The notes: generated by a model from the letters alone, not told the origin. Positions 18,378-27,517 are shown, counted from the stretch's first letter. The stretch: 64,000 bases of DNA from Halomonas sp. A40-4 (GCF_015767635.1 NZ_CP065230.1:1612001-1676000); one strand, 5' to 3'. Program-made: numbers and translations.

Positions 18378-19340
18378 ATGACCAGAAAAACACTAGGCTT
18401 GAAAACAAAAAGACAGGCAGACGCCAAGCCCGCCGACGAAGTTGAAGATCAATTCCCTAATGATCCAGAAAAACGGTTTTTAAATGGCGTCGCTATTCAT
18501 CCTTCCCCACGCATTGTTTTAGAGCCTGGTTCTAAGCAGCGTACTGCGCGAGCGATGGATTTGATCACGCCCATTGGGATGGGGCAACGAGGGTTGATTG
18601 TGGCGCCGCCAGGCTCTGGCAAGACGACGATGTTAAAACATATCTGTCAGGCCGTGGCTGAGGCTCATCCGGAAATAAAGCTGTATGCCTTGCTGATTGA
18701 TGAGCGCCCTGAAGAAGTGACCGATTTTAAGCGCAGTGTGTCGGCTGAGGTACATGCATCGTCTTCAGACGAAACCTACACACACCATGTGCGTATGGCC
18801 GATAAGCTCCTTGAGACGGCACGTAGGCAAGCAGGCGAGGGTCATAATGTGATGATTGTGATCGACTCTCTTACGAGGCTCTCACGTGTGCATAATTCGG
18901 AGCAGCGGGGCAATGGCCGCACGATGTCGGGTGGGCTCGACAGCCGAGCGATGGAAATACCCCGGAAACTGTTTGGCGCTGCGCGAAAGATCGAAAACGG
19001 CGGATCGCTCACCATTCTGGCCACCGTTCTGGTGGATACGGGAAGCCGTATGGATCAGGTGATTTTCGAGGAGTTCAAGGGCACGGGCAATATGGAGCTG
19101 GTGCTATCTCGGGACGTGGCCAATCAACGGATTTTCCCGGCGATTGATATTGCTAAAAGCAGTACCCGTCGAGAAGAGCTGTTGATTGATGCAAAGGATA
19201 TTGAAAAGGTTCGGACATTGCGCAGAGCGCTAACACATCTTAAGCCAATAGAAGGCGCGCAGAAGCTGCTTGCGCTGTTGGAGAAATACCCCACGAATGC
19301 CGAGCTGTTGGATGCTTTCTCGCCCGCTGAGGAGAGGTGA
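18378..19340 (+). CDS. Rho-like ATPase lacking the N-terminal RNA-binding domain
   Basis: 320-residue protein homologous to the RecA-like motor of transcription terminator Rho. GLIVAPPGSGKTT (Walker A, residues 76-83), LIDERPEEVTDFKR, VIDSLTRLSRVHN (Walker B/Q-loop region) and ATVLVDTGSRMDQVIFEEFKGTGNMEL are Rho hallmarks. Rho proper is about 420 residues; the first about 130, holding the OB-fold RNA-binding domain, are replaced by a charged 30-residue tail. The lysine before AGKT in E. coli Rho (PPKAGKT) is Gly-Ser here. A transposase relic sits directly upstream, so recent truncation is possible, though the ATPase is intact. Likely a second Rho-type ATPase; role unknown. Confidence 0.85.
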   Translation: MTRKTLGLKTKRQADAKPADEVEDQFPNDPEKRFLNGVAIHPSPRIVLEPGSKQRTARAMDLITPIGMGQRGLIVAPPGSGKTTMLKHICQAVAEAHPEIKLYALLIDERPEEVTDFKRSVSAEVHASSSDETYTHHVRMADKLLETARRQAGEGHNVMIVIDSLTRLSRVHNSEQRGNGRTMSGGLDSRAMEIPRKLFGAARKIENGGSLTILATVLVDTGSRMDQVIFEEFKGTGNMELVLSRDVANQRIFPAIDIAKSSTRREELLIDAKDIEKVRTLRRALTHLKPIEGAQKLLALLEKYPTNAELLDAFSPAEER

Positions 19341-19380
19341 AGCTCACCCTTAGTATTCATTCGAGGTGAGCTTCTTGGTT
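19340..19380. terminator. Bidirectional terminator between convergent genes
   Basis: A perfect 9-bp stem, AAGCTCACC (19340-19348) with GGTGAGCTT (19365-19373), and a 16-nt loop, lies between the convergent Rho-like and DEAD-box genes. T-rich tail TTCTTGGTT follows on the plus strand. It begins in the last base of the Rho-like stop. Confidence 0.65.
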
Positions 19381-19385
19381 AAGGC

Positions 19386-20582
19386 TTAACGGCTGCTCTT
19401 TTTAACGTGGTCTAAGTTGGAAACGGGCACCGCTTTTTTGACCGGGAAGCCCTCAACGTCTTTGCGCTCAATCGTGTTTTTCAAACGTCTTTCAATCGCA
19501 CACAGATTTTTAAAGTCGCTGATGTCGACCAGCGAGATGGCTTCACCGGAGGCACCTGCACGGCCGGTGCGGCCAATGCGGTGGATATACTCTTCTGGCT
19601 GGAAGGGTAAATCGTAATTCACCACACGGCTCAGTTCACCAATATCCAACCCCCGAGCGGCGACACCGGTAGCTACTAGGTACTTCAGTTCGCCCGATTT
19701 GAACTGATCCAGCACCTTTTCGCGCATGGCCTGGCTTCTGCCGCCATGGATGGAATCCGCTTGAATACCGCGTTTTTCCAGTTGAGCAACCAGCTTGGCC
19801 GCACTGTGTTTTTTCTCGACAAAAATCAGCGCCTGATCCCACGCTTGCTCGTTGATCAAGTGGCTCAATAGGGCGGACTTGGTGTCTTTGTCCACCGTGA
19901 TGAGCCATTGGTTGATCGTGGCAGCGGCGCGGACGTTGGGTGTTATGGAGATGTTCGCCGCCACGTCGGTCATCTTGCTGTCTGAAAACGCGTGGGCGAT
20001 GGCGCGAACGTCGTTAGTCATGGTGGCTGTGAACAGCAGGTTCTGACGGTTTTCTGGCAGGCGGACGATGATTTTATGGATATCATCGACAAAGCCCATG
20101 TCGACCATTCTGTCCGCTTCGTCCAATACCATGACTTGTAGTTCATCAAAGTGCACCGCACGCTGATGCGCCAAATCAAGCAGTCTACCCGGCGTTGCGA
20201 CCAGAATATCCACTCCTTCGATTAGACGCTCTTTTTGGGGCGCGGTATCCACACCGCCATACGCGGCCATCGAGGTTAAGGGCGTGTGTTTAGCGTATTG
20301 CGCCACACTGGCTTCGACCTGAACCGCCAGCTCGCGGGTTGGCACCAGGATTAGCGCACGTATGCGTTTGCCGCGCAAGGTTTCCGCGTTACTGAAGCGT
20401 TCCAGAAGCGGCAGCACAAAAGCAGCGGTTTTGCCTGTGCCGGTTTGTGCGGTGGCGATCAAGTCGTTACCCGAAAGAATGGCAGGAATGGCTTGTTCCT
20501 GGATGGGCGTTGGCGTTTTGTAACCGAGCTCGGTAATCGCTTGAACAAGAGGACTGGATAATCCTAGTTTTGCAAATGGCAT
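19386..20582 (-). CDS. DEAD-box RNA helicase (RhlE-like)
   Basis: 398-residue helicase. Q motif (LGYKTPTPIQEQAIP), motif I (AQTGTGKTAAF), motif II (VLDEADRM), motif III (FTATMT in place of SAT) and motif VI (HRIGRTGRAG) are all present. No long C-terminal extension, so it is of the short RhlE-like class involved in RNA remodelling. ATG 20582 (MPFAKLGLS) is chosen because the Q motif then falls about 10 residues in; an ATG 31 codons upstream adds non-conserved sequence. Convergent with the Rho-like gene. Confidence 0.93.
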   Translation of the reverse strand: MPFAKLGLSSPLVQAITELGYKTPTPIQEQAIPAILSGNDLIATAQTGTGKTAAFVLPLLERFSNAETLRGKRIRALILVPTRELAVQVEASVAQYAKHTPLTSMAAYGGVDTAPQKERLIEGVDILVATPGRLLDLAHQRAVHFDELQVMVLDEADRMVDMGFVDDIHKIIVRLPENRQNLLFTATMTNDVRAIAHAFSDSKMTDVAANISITPNVRAAATINQWLITVDKDTKSALLSHLINEQAWDQALIFVEKKHSAAKLVAQLEKRGIQADSIHGGRSQAMREKVLDQFKSGELKYLVATGVAARGLDIGELSRVVNYDLPFQPEEYIHRIGRTGRAGASGEAISLVDISDFKNLCAIERRLKNTIERKDVEGFPVKKAVPVSNLDHVKKSSR

Positions 20583-20790
20583 AAGGCGCTCTGACAGATA
20601 GTCGTGAGGGGTGTCGAAAATAAAAAGTGGTGCAGTATAGCGCGAGAGCCGCCGTTCGTTTCTTGAATTATCCAATCAGCGTCGTAGTGCTGCGACATCT
20701 CCCCCTCATTGCGGCGTTAGAAGCCGACCTTTGGCGTCACGATTCTGACATATTAATCAGCACGAGGCCGACTTATGCACGTTGACCGAT

Positions 20791-21078
20791 CTATCGATCC
20801 ACCCGAGCCCGTTGCTCATCCTGATCCAGAAGCACCTGGCTGCATTGGCCTAATCTCGCTCGCATCTTGGTTCGAAATTCTTCGCGGCTAAGCAGCTTGG
20901 TCTTTCCTTTTTTGACCTTGGACACACGGCGAACAATTTCATCGTTCCAGGCTTGCTCGACAGAAGCGTCATAGTGACTGTCAATGCTCATTATGAGCTC
21001 GAGAGCCAGCGCTGCACGTTCCGACTCGGAGAGAGACGAAATCTGGGAGCGTAGGTGGTCTAATATTTCCGTCGCCAT
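20791..21078 (-). CDS. Addiction-module antitoxin-like protein, orphan
   Basis: 95-residue protein of the putative addiction module component family (TIGR02574-type). SLSESERAALALELIMSID near the N-terminus and a WNDEIVRRVSKVKKGKTKLLSREEF-like region (in parts) match. These antitoxins normally precede a RelE/ParE-type toxin. None is seen on the following 115 bases or nearby, so this looks like an orphan or a remnant of a broken pair. The C-terminus is short and arginine-rich. Confidence 0.7.
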   Translation of the reverse strand: MATEILDHLRSQISSLSESERAALALELIMSIDSHYDASVEQAWNDEIVRRVSKVKKGKTKLLSREEFRTKMRARLGQCSQVLLDQDEQRARVDR

Positions 21079-21177
21079 GGTGCCTCTGCGAGTGATTATT
21101 TAGCTATGCTATCCCGATTCAATGGCCCTAAAAAGCCGGTCAACAGGACGTCAGCTACAGCTCAAAGGGAACATGCA

Positions 21178-21573
21178 ATGCTCAAACAAGTCGGCGGTGT
21201 AGAAATTCAGCCTACGCATAGGGCGACGTGCCACTGCGGCACGGTGGTGCTTGAGCTTGATCTGCCTGACGGCCTTGTCGAACCTAAAAGGTGTAATTGC
21301 TCGATGTGCAGGCGCAAAGGCGCGGTGATGGCCTATGTGCCATTGAGTGGTCTACGTGTTATCAGCGGCGCTGAGCAGCTAAGGCTCTATCAGTTCAACT
21401 CGGGTGTCGCAAAGCACTACTTCTGTTCCAATTGTGGCATCTACACGCACCATCAAACGCGCTCGAATCCCGATATATACGGATTCAATGTCGGGTGTTT
21501 GGAAGGCGTTAACCCGCATGACTTACCTGATCTTCCCGTCAGTGACGGTATCAATCATGAAGCTGATTTGTAG
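21178..21573 (+). CDS. GFA (CENP-V) family zinc protein
   Basis: 131-residue protein of the glutathione-dependent formaldehyde-activating (GFA) fold. Zinc-binding cysteines: CHCG, CNCSMCRRKGA and CSNCGIYTHH. Members bind zinc and often glutathione; most have no proven substrate. ATG 21178 follows GGGA (21167-21170) by 7 nt; an upstream ATG at 21106 has no such site. Cannot be named more specifically from sequence. Confidence 0.85.
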   Translation: MLKQVGGVEIQPTHRATCHCGTVVLELDLPDGLVEPKRCNCSMCRRKGAVMAYVPLSGLRVISGAEQLRLYQFNSGVAKHYFCSNCGIYTHHQTRSNPDIYGFNVGCLEGVNPHDLPDLPVSDGINHEADL

Positions 21574-21674
21574 GTTAATTCAGTCGGCAAAAAAGCAGGC
21601 GGGTCATTCAACCAATGGGTGTAGCGCTAATTAAGTGGGGCTTACGCTGCCCAAGAGTTTAGTAGAGCTGACAC

Positions 21675-22289
21675 TCATTTATGCCGCATCAATACTTGGT
21701 CCACGTAGCTTCCATCCTGGAGGCTTTCAATCGTCATTTCGGCCATTTCAGCTTCCATCTCACCCTTACTCCTTGCCTGCTCAAGATATGCCTCGACCAG
21801 TCTTGGTGCGTCTTGAGTATCAGCCAGTATGGCCGCGCCTACCCAATTGGCGGGAATTTTACCATCAGAATTATGTCGCTCGGCGTAACGTTCTTCGACA
21901 GATGAGTAGCACGCCTTGCCTCTATCATTACCTTTCACTTCTTCTATCAGAATGCAGCGAAAAAGTGGGAGTGAATCATTGCTCGGCGCAATGTCGTAAG
22001 CGCTTTCCACATCGCTTAGGGCGCGTTCGTAGTTTTGTTGGTATACGGCAATCTGAGCTCTATTGATCAACGCTGCATGGTTGTTGGGGTCTGCATTTAG
22101 TGATTGCTCGATCAGTTCCTTCGCTCTGTCCAGTCTTTCGCTATTTTCTTCCGCTATGCCGAAGGTAACTTCTTCGTTGGCTTGCCTTTGGAGATCGATA
22201 GACTCGTCATCAATGCTATTGCCCGAGCTTTCCTGGCAAGCTGACATTAAAAGGAAAATTGGCAGAATAAGGAGTAATTTTTTAATCAT
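21675..22289 (-). CDS. TPR lipoprotein
   Basis: 204-residue predicted lipoprotein. The signal MIKKLLLILPIFLLMSAC ends in a lipobox with Cys18. The mature part holds TPR-like helices (NADPNNHAALINRAQIAVYQQNY, in parts, and YERALSDVESAYDIAPSN). It begins 1 nt after the PAAR gene ends, so the two are an operon. It could support or protect against the PAAR protein, which is speculation. Confidence 0.7.
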   Translation of the reverse strand: MIKKLLLILPIFLLMSACQESSGNSIDDESIDLQRQANEEVTFGIAEENSERLDRAKELIEQSLNADPNNHAALINRAQIAVYQQNYERALSDVESAYDIAPSNDSLPLFRCILIEEVKGNDRGKACYSSVEERYAERHNSDGKIPANWVGAAILADTQDAPRLVEAYLEQARSKGEMEAEMAEMTIESLQDGSYVDQVLMRHK

Positions 22290-22290
22290 G

Positions 22291-23118
22291 TCATTTTGCC
22301 ACTACTTGGATAGAAATCATCTTGCTAGTGCTTGGCGGCATTGGCGTCACTGAACCTGAGCTTGTCTGGTAAATGAAAGTGCCCTGGAAGTGAAGCGAAA
22401 GCGTTGTGTCAGGTTGTGGTTCAGGTAATCGGATGGTGGCGTGGCCTACCGGCGTATACTGGGGGTCGTCTGGCCAGGCATTGATACCACTATTCTCAAG
22501 AACTACTGCCTGAATAAGTTGGTTGCCATCCTTGAGTTCAGCACGCATATTAAGCACGGCGGAGCCTGACCCTGGCGATAGTGCAGAAGGAGCCCAGCCC
22601 AGCGAAGAAATATGGAGGGCATTTCCTCTAATAACGATATTGTTCCGAAATGAATAGCCGCCATTCATGCCCACGCCCTCCACGAGTAGATAGGCGGGTT
22701 GATTCATGGTGACTTCGGCTGTTTCGGCGACAAATTCGTATATAGATTCTTCGTTGATTTCGGTAGGAGAAAGCTCAGATGAGGGGATGCCCTCCTGGTT
22801 TGGTGCATCATCAGCGGCTGCGCTTGCTTGATGGGAGGATGTCTGCATGCCTCCTGTGGTGGGTGAGCCAGTTATCGCAGAAGAAGCTGCCACGATATAG
22901 CCACCACATGAGGTCGCACTACCATGAATGGCAGCTGGAGAGCCCTCCACCGAATACCAACTGGCACCTGATGAAATGACTGCGCTACAAGAGCTCTTGT
23001 CTCCTATCCTGGCAACCGGTATGCCATCGACCATAGTGGCGGATGCGCCGGAGACAATGTTGTGTGGGCTCCCTTTACACTGACAGATGACTCTGTCGCC
23101 TACCTTGGCAAGATCCAT
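22291..23118 (-). CDS. PAAR-domain protein with unknown C-terminal domain
   Basis: 275-residue protein. Residues about 1-95 form a PAAR domain (AKVGDRVICQC, SGASATMVDGIPVARIGDKSS, GSPAAIHGSATSCGG), the sharp tip of type VI secretion spikes. After a serine- and acid-rich linker (about 95-125) comes a beta-rich C-terminal domain of about 150 residues (EVTMNQPAYLLVEG; GHATIRLPEP; HFQGTFIYQ) that I do not recognise. No VgrG or other T6SS gene lies nearby. It may be an orphan cargo or adaptor. The TPR lipoprotein gene follows by 1 nt. Confidence 0.75.
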   Translation of the reverse strand: MDLAKVGDRVICQCKGSPHNIVSGASATMVDGIPVARIGDKSSCSAVISSGASWYSVEGSPAAIHGSATSCGGYIVAASSAITGSPTTGGMQTSSHQASAAADDAPNQEGIPSSELSPTEINEESIYEFVAETAEVTMNQPAYLLVEGVGMNGGYSFRNNIVIRGNALHISSLGWAPSALSPGSGSAVLNMRAELKDGNQLIQAVVLENSGINAWPDDPQYTPVGHATIRLPEPQPDTTLSLHFQGTFIYQTSSGSVTPMPPSTSKMISIQVVAK

Positions 23119-23235
23119 CGAACGTTCCTTATATATAGTGCATCATGGAAGATTAGCACTCATATGATCGGTCATGCTACTTATCGGGGAGAGCTGAAAC
23201 TCTATTAATCCGGGTAATAGAAAAGGTAATGCACA

Positions 23236-23679
23236 GTGATTAACACCAAAATTTACAAGGCGGTTTACGAACTGGCGGAAAAGCTGATGAAGGCTGCCGC
23301 CAAGGATGACAGAGAAACATTTGATGCGCTGTATGCCGAGTTGCAGGCAATCTGCGTTGATAACGAGAACACCGATAAAGACCACCCGGAGCAATGGGAA
23401 ACCCTGGCGGATTTTACCGAAGAGCTGGAAGACGCGCTGGCGGGCTACGAAAAGGCCCTGGAAAAAGCCAACGCCATTGATTCCAACGACCATCGGGCTT
23501 CAATTGGTTTTTCCATGGCGATGTTGCAAGCTGAGGCAGGCAAGACCGACGCGGCTATTGCCAGTCTACGACAGGCCAAAACCAGTGCGCAGGGCACTGA
23601 AGATGACGAACTGAAAGCCGACATCGATGAACTGCTTGAAAAACTAACTACCGGCCAGGAACCCCATTTTGACCAATAA
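23236..23679 (+). CDS. Small helical (TPR-like) protein
   Basis: 147-residue acidic helical protein. NDHRASIGFSMAMLQAEAGKTDAAIASLRQAKT (in parts) resembles two TPR motifs. GTG 23236 is the start. Its last 11 bases overlap the DUF1456 gene, so the two are coupled. No function known; the pairing is the main clue. Confidence 0.6.
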   Translation: MINTKIYKAVYELAEKLMKAAAKDDRETFDALYAELQAICVDNENTDKDHPEQWETLADFTEELEDALAGYEKALEKANAIDSNDHRASIGFSMAMLQAEAGKTDAAIASLRQAKTSAQGTEDDELKADIDELLEKLTTGQEPHFDQ

Positions 23680-24154
23680 CGATATTTTTCGCCGCATCCG
23701 CTACACCTTCGATTTAAAAGACAGCACCATTGTGGATATCTTCGCGCTGGCAGAAGTGCCCGTTACCCAGCCGCAGGTGACGGCCTGGCTGAAAAAGGAT
23801 GACGACGATGCCTTTGTCACGATGAGGAACAAGGAGCTGGCGGCGTTCTTGAACGGGTTTATCAGCTTCAAGCGTGGCAAGCGCGAAGGCCCGCAACCCG
23901 AGCCGGAAGCGCAACTGAACAACAACATGGTGTTCCAGAAACTGCGCATTGCCCTGAACATGAAAGCGGATGATGTGCTGGAGGTTTTTGAGTTGGTCGG
24001 GCTACCGTTGAGCCACCATGAACTCAGCGCCTTTTTCCGTAAACCAAGCCACAAGAATTACCGTGAGTGCAAGGATCAGATGCTGCGCAATTTCCTGCTC
24101 GGCACTCAGCGTCAGTTACGCCCAACCCAGGAAGGCTCAGGCTCAAACGCCTAA
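23669..24154 (+). CDS. DUF1456 family protein (YehS-like)
   Basis: 161-residue protein made of two DUF1456 repeats: NNDIFRRIRYTFDLKDSTI and NNNMVFQKLRIALNMKADDV, each followed by a pattern ending in LxxFLNGFI or LRNFLLG. DUF1456 is a YehS-like family of unknown role. It starts with TTG 23669, 8 nt after AGGA at 23657-23660, overlapping the upstream gene by 11 nt. Confidence 0.88.
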   Translation: MTNNDIFRRIRYTFDLKDSTIVDIFALAEVPVTQPQVTAWLKKDDDDAFVTMRNKELAAFLNGFISFKRGKREGPQPEPEAQLNNNMVFQKLRIALNMKADDVLEVFELVGLPLSHHELSAFFRKPSHKNYRECKDQMLRNFLLGTQRQLRPTQEGSGSNA

Positions 24155-24244
24155 AGGGTAAGTAGCGTGAAGAGCCAACCCGGACACTGGGCTGTGTGCC
24201 ACTGCATCAAGGTAGCCGATGTGCTGAGGCGTTCGGGAGGACTA

Positions 24245-25186
24245 GTGATACAACGCATGATGATTGCCGTTATGGGAGCATTGCTGGCGATGTCGACAAG
24301 TGCAAACGCGAACAGCCTTGATTTTGAAGCGCTGGCCTCTGCACAAGCATCACGCCCGCTGCCCCCGCTGCAAACGTATGAAGCACGGGACGGAACATCG
24401 CTCGCGTACCGCCATTATCCAAGTGATGCCCGTACCGCGCTGATCCTCGTGCATGGCTCTGGAACCGACAGCAGGTACCTGGCGACGCTCGCCCATGAGT
24501 TGGCCGCGTCAGGCACTGCCAGTGTCTATACGCCGGATGTCCGTGGGCATGGTCCTTCGTCGGTGCGCCGTGGCGATATCGACTACATTGAGCAGCTTGA
24601 AGATGACCTGGCGGATCTCATTGCCCATATCAAAGACACCAACACCGATGTCTCAAGAGTGGTCGTTGGCGGTCATTCATCCGGAGGCGGGCTCGCGGTA
24701 CGCTTTGCCGGTGGGCAGCATGGTCACCTTGCCTCGGCGTATCTGCTGCTGGCGCCTTACCTTGGGCACGATGCGCCCACTGTGCGGGATAACTCCGGCG
24801 GCTGGGCAGAGCCAAGTGTCGCCAGGATTGTGGCGATCTCGATGCTCAACGCGATTGGCATCACGCATTTCAACGGGACGGATGTATTGCGGTTCAACTT
24901 GCCACCTGAATACCGCGATGGCTCAGAGACGCTCGCCTATTCATACCGGTTGATGAGCGGTTTTAGTCCGGCTGATTTTCGTCAGGCGCTGGGCTCAGTG
25001 CAGGTGCCCGTTCTGGTGGTCACCGGTGCTGAGGACGAGGCGTTGTATGCGGATCAATTTGAACCCGTGCTGCGTCCGCTTGTGCCGCATGCGGACATCA
25101 CCACGGTGGAAGGCGCATCGCACCTGGAGCTAGTGGTCAGTGAAGAGGGCATCGCGACCGTTCGTCAGTGGCTTCAGGGGTTATAG
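24245..25186 (+). CDS. Secreted alpha/beta hydrolase
   Basis: 313-residue alpha/beta hydrolase. The N-terminus (MIQRMMIAVMGALLAMSTSANA) is a signal peptide. The oxyanion region HGSGTDSRY, the nucleophile elbow GGHSSGG, an acidic VVTGAEDEALY segment and a late histidine in EGASHLEL form the catalytic triad of a lipase/esterase-type fold. GTG 24245 with GGAGG 4 nt before is preferred; a GTG at 24167 would precede the signal peptide with about 26 residues. Substrate unknown. Confidence 0.8.
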   Translation: MIQRMMIAVMGALLAMSTSANANSLDFEALASAQASRPLPPLQTYEARDGTSLAYRHYPSDARTALILVHGSGTDSRYLATLAHELAASGTASVYTPDVRGHGPSSVRRGDIDYIEQLEDDLADLIAHIKDTNTDVSRVVVGGHSSGGGLAVRFAGGQHGHLASAYLLLAPYLGHDAPTVRDNSGGWAEPSVARIVAISMLNAIGITHFNGTDVLRFNLPPEYRDGSETLAYSYRLMSGFSPADFRQALGSVQVPVLVVTGAEDEALYADQFEPVLRPLVPHADITTVEGASHLELVVSEEGIATVRQWLQGL

Positions 25187-25338
25187 TGGGCAACAACAAG
25201 TGCGGGCGCTGCAAACGGATATTGGCGGATCTTTCAAATCCCCTAAAGAAACCTCGCCAGTTTCCGATATCTCTTTATATCGGATGAACGCTATCGAACA
25301 ACGTTGTTCGACCGTCCCCCATGTATCGAGAGTCAGCC

Positions 25339-25755
25339 ATGCCCAAAATACTCAGTTGCATCATCACGGCCGCACTGCTGTCTTTCAGTGCGCATGCCAT
25401 GGCCCATACTGCCAATGAGGCAGAGGCCGCTGCGCTTGCCTGGTTGAAAGCGATCGATAACGGTAATTATGAACAAGCCTGGGAGACCTCGTCGCCGATA
25501 TTAAAAGCGCCGCTGTCACAGGGTATGTTGGCGCGCACCATTGAGCTTGTGCGCCGGGACTTTGGCGAGGTGGCCTCGCGCAAGCGCATTCGTACCAGCC
25601 ACCAGACGTCCATGCCGGGTGCGCCGAGCGGCGACTATATCGTCTTTACCTTCCAAACCGGCTTCGAGAACAGCGGACGTTGGCTCGAGACCGTTACCCC
25701 CCACCTTGAAAACGGCACCTGGCGGGTGAGCAGCTATTACGTGGAAGCGCCCTGA
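25339..25755 (+). CDS. DUF4019 family secreted protein
   Basis: About 138-residue exported protein. Signal MPKILSCIITAALLSFSAHAMA; mature part begins HTANEAEAAALAWLKAIDNGNYEQAW, the DUF4019 opening, followed by SGDYIVFTFQTGFEN and a closing WRVSSYYV. ATG 25339 preferred; an ATG at 25321 has no ribosome binding site. The family has no assigned activity. Confidence 0.8.
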   Translation: MPKILSCIITAALLSFSAHAMAHTANEAEAAALAWLKAIDNGNYEQAWETSSPILKAPLSQGMLARTIELVRRDFGEVASRKRIRTSHQTSMPGAPSGDYIVFTFQTGFENSGRWLETVTPHLENGTWRVSSYYVEAP

Positions 25756-26070
25756 TTTGCCAGCTGCCAGGGCTGCATGCCTGGCGAATCAGCTTGCCCA
25801 GGTGTATTTCCCGATAGGGATAAATATGCCAGATTGGCCTGAAATGGCGACAATTTTTCCTGCTAAGGAAGTTTACGCTTCGCCTCATTACCCAACCCAC
25901 CATAAGTGCTATGTTGAAAGTATATCAATGTGGCGATATTACTTGTTCAGAAAGTATACAGGGCGTAAGTTTTGTATATGATGATTCCGATGGTGGGCGT
26001 GCTTATATAATGGCTGCTGACCCAGCAGTCAGGTAATGGTTTCAGGACGCTAGGCGCGGGGAGAGCTGAT
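25756..26070. other. Intergenic, promoter-like
   Basis: A hairpin GCCAGG (25766-25771) with CCTGGC (25780-25785) follows the DUF4019 gene but has no T-run, so is a weak terminator at best. The middle is AT-rich with no credible gene. TATAAT at 26006-26011, about 65 bases before the NfeD start, is a plausible -10 element. Confidence 0.4.
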
Positions 26071-27468
26071 ATGCGAAGCCTTTCTTACAAATCCCCTTGG
26101 CTTTGGTTATCGCTGGCAGGTTTGTTGATGCTGGCGCTGTCGTTTGCCTGGCAGGCCACGGCACAGACTTCTTCGCGTAGCGCCCTGGTGATGAGCATTG
26201 AAGGGCCCATTGGCCCCGCCACCAAGGATTATCTTGAGCGCGGGCTGCGCAAGGCCCGTGAGCAGAACAGCGAGGTGGTTGTCGTTGAGCTGGATACGCC
26301 AGGCGGCCTGGTCGACACGACCCGCGACATGATCCGTGAAATGCTGAATGCCGACATTCCCGTGGCAATGTATGTCTCCCCCAGCGGCGCTCGGGCGGCC
26401 AGTGCGGGCACTTATCTGCTGTATGGCAGCCACGTTGCCGCCATGGCACCTGCGACCCATCTGGGCTCTGCCACGCCCGTGCAGATGGGCGGTTCCGGCT
26501 TTCCCGGCAGCGCTGATGAAGCGGATGACAACGCCGAAGGCCAATCGGAAGGCGAGAGTGAAAGAGAAAGTGAAAGCGCATCTGGAGGCGAGAGCAGCGC
26601 CATGGAACGCAAGGTCATGGAAGACGCGGTAAGCTTTATCCGCAGCCTGGCCGAGCGTCACGACCGGAACGCCGATTGGGCCGAAGAGGCGGTGCGCGAG
26701 GCGGTCAACCTCACCGCCAATGAGGCACTGGAGCAGGACGTCATCGATGTGATTGCGCAGGATCTGAACGATTTACTTTCACAAATAGACGGTACGACGG
26801 TGGTCATGGAAGGTGGTGATCGGACGCTTGAGACAGCCGACCTCGCCATCGAGCGCTTTGATCCGGATTGGCGCACAGAGCTGCTTTCGCTGATTACGAA
26901 CCCCAATATTGCCTACTTCCTGCTGATCATCGGCTTTTACGGGCTGATCTTCGAACTTTCGAGCCCCGGCAGCCTGTTCCCTGGCACTATCGGGGTTATT
27001 TCGCTGTTGTTGGCGCTCTTTGCCTTTCAGATGTTACCGATCAATTATGCGGGCCTGGCGCTTATCATCGTGGGATTGGCGCTAATGGTGGGCGAGGCGT
27101 TAATGCCCAGCTTTGGTGTATTGGGCGTGGGCGGGATTATTGCCTTTGTGCTGGGGTCGATCATGCTGATGGATGCCGAGTACCTCGCCATTTCGCTGCC
27201 ACTGATTGGCGGTGTGGCGCTGGTGTCCGGCGGGCTGATGCTATGGACGCTGACCCGCTTCGCAACGCTGCGCAAGCGTCCGGCCCACACAGGGATGGAG
27301 CAGCTGATTGGTGCAAGTGCTATTGCCCTGGAAGATTTTGACACGCGCGGCCACGTGCGACTGCATGGCGAGCGCTGGAACGCGGTGACCAATGTGCCGA
27401 TCAAGCAGGGCGACGAGGTGAAAGTGGAGCGCCTTGAGGGCTTGACGGTCTACGTATCACCCCCGTAA
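26071..27468 (+). CDS. NfeD-family ClpP-like membrane serine protease
   Basis: 465-residue NfeD protein. Signal peptide to about residue 32; ClpP-like domain with SPSGARAASAGTYLL (nucleophile Ser111) and general-base Lys181 in MERKVMEDA; four or more hydrophobic segments (about 280-395); a C-terminal OB/NfeD domain ending VTNVPIKQGDEVKVERLEGLTVYV (in parts). These proteases cleave membrane proteins and act with stomatins. A low-complexity Ser/Glu/Gly insert (about 137-177) lies between Ser and Lys regions. Stomatin follows by 49 nt, the usual pairing. Confidence 0.93.
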   Translation: MRSLSYKSPWLWLSLAGLLMLALSFAWQATAQTSSRSALVMSIEGPIGPATKDYLERGLRKAREQNSEVVVVELDTPGGLVDTTRDMIREMLNADIPVAMYVSPSGARAASAGTYLLYGSHVAAMAPATHLGSATPVQMGGSGFPGSADEADDNAEGQSEGESERESESASGGESSAMERKVMEDAVSFIRSLAERHDRNADWAEEAVREAVNLTANEALEQDVIDVIAQDLNDLLSQIDGTTVVMEGGDRTLETADLAIERFDPDWRTELLSLITNPNIAYFLLIIGFYGLIFELSSPGSLFPGTIGVISLLLALFAFQMLPINYAGLALIIVGLALMVGEALMPSFGVLGVGGIIAFVLGSIMLMDAEYLAISLPLIGGVALVSGGLMLWTLTRFATLRKRPAHTGMEQLIGASAIALEDFDTRGHVRLHGERWNAVTNVPIKQGDEVKVERLEGLTVYVSPP

Positions 27469-27517
27469 GCGCCTGGCCGCCAGTGCGTTACACATCAATC
27501 GCTAGACGAGGTGTCCC

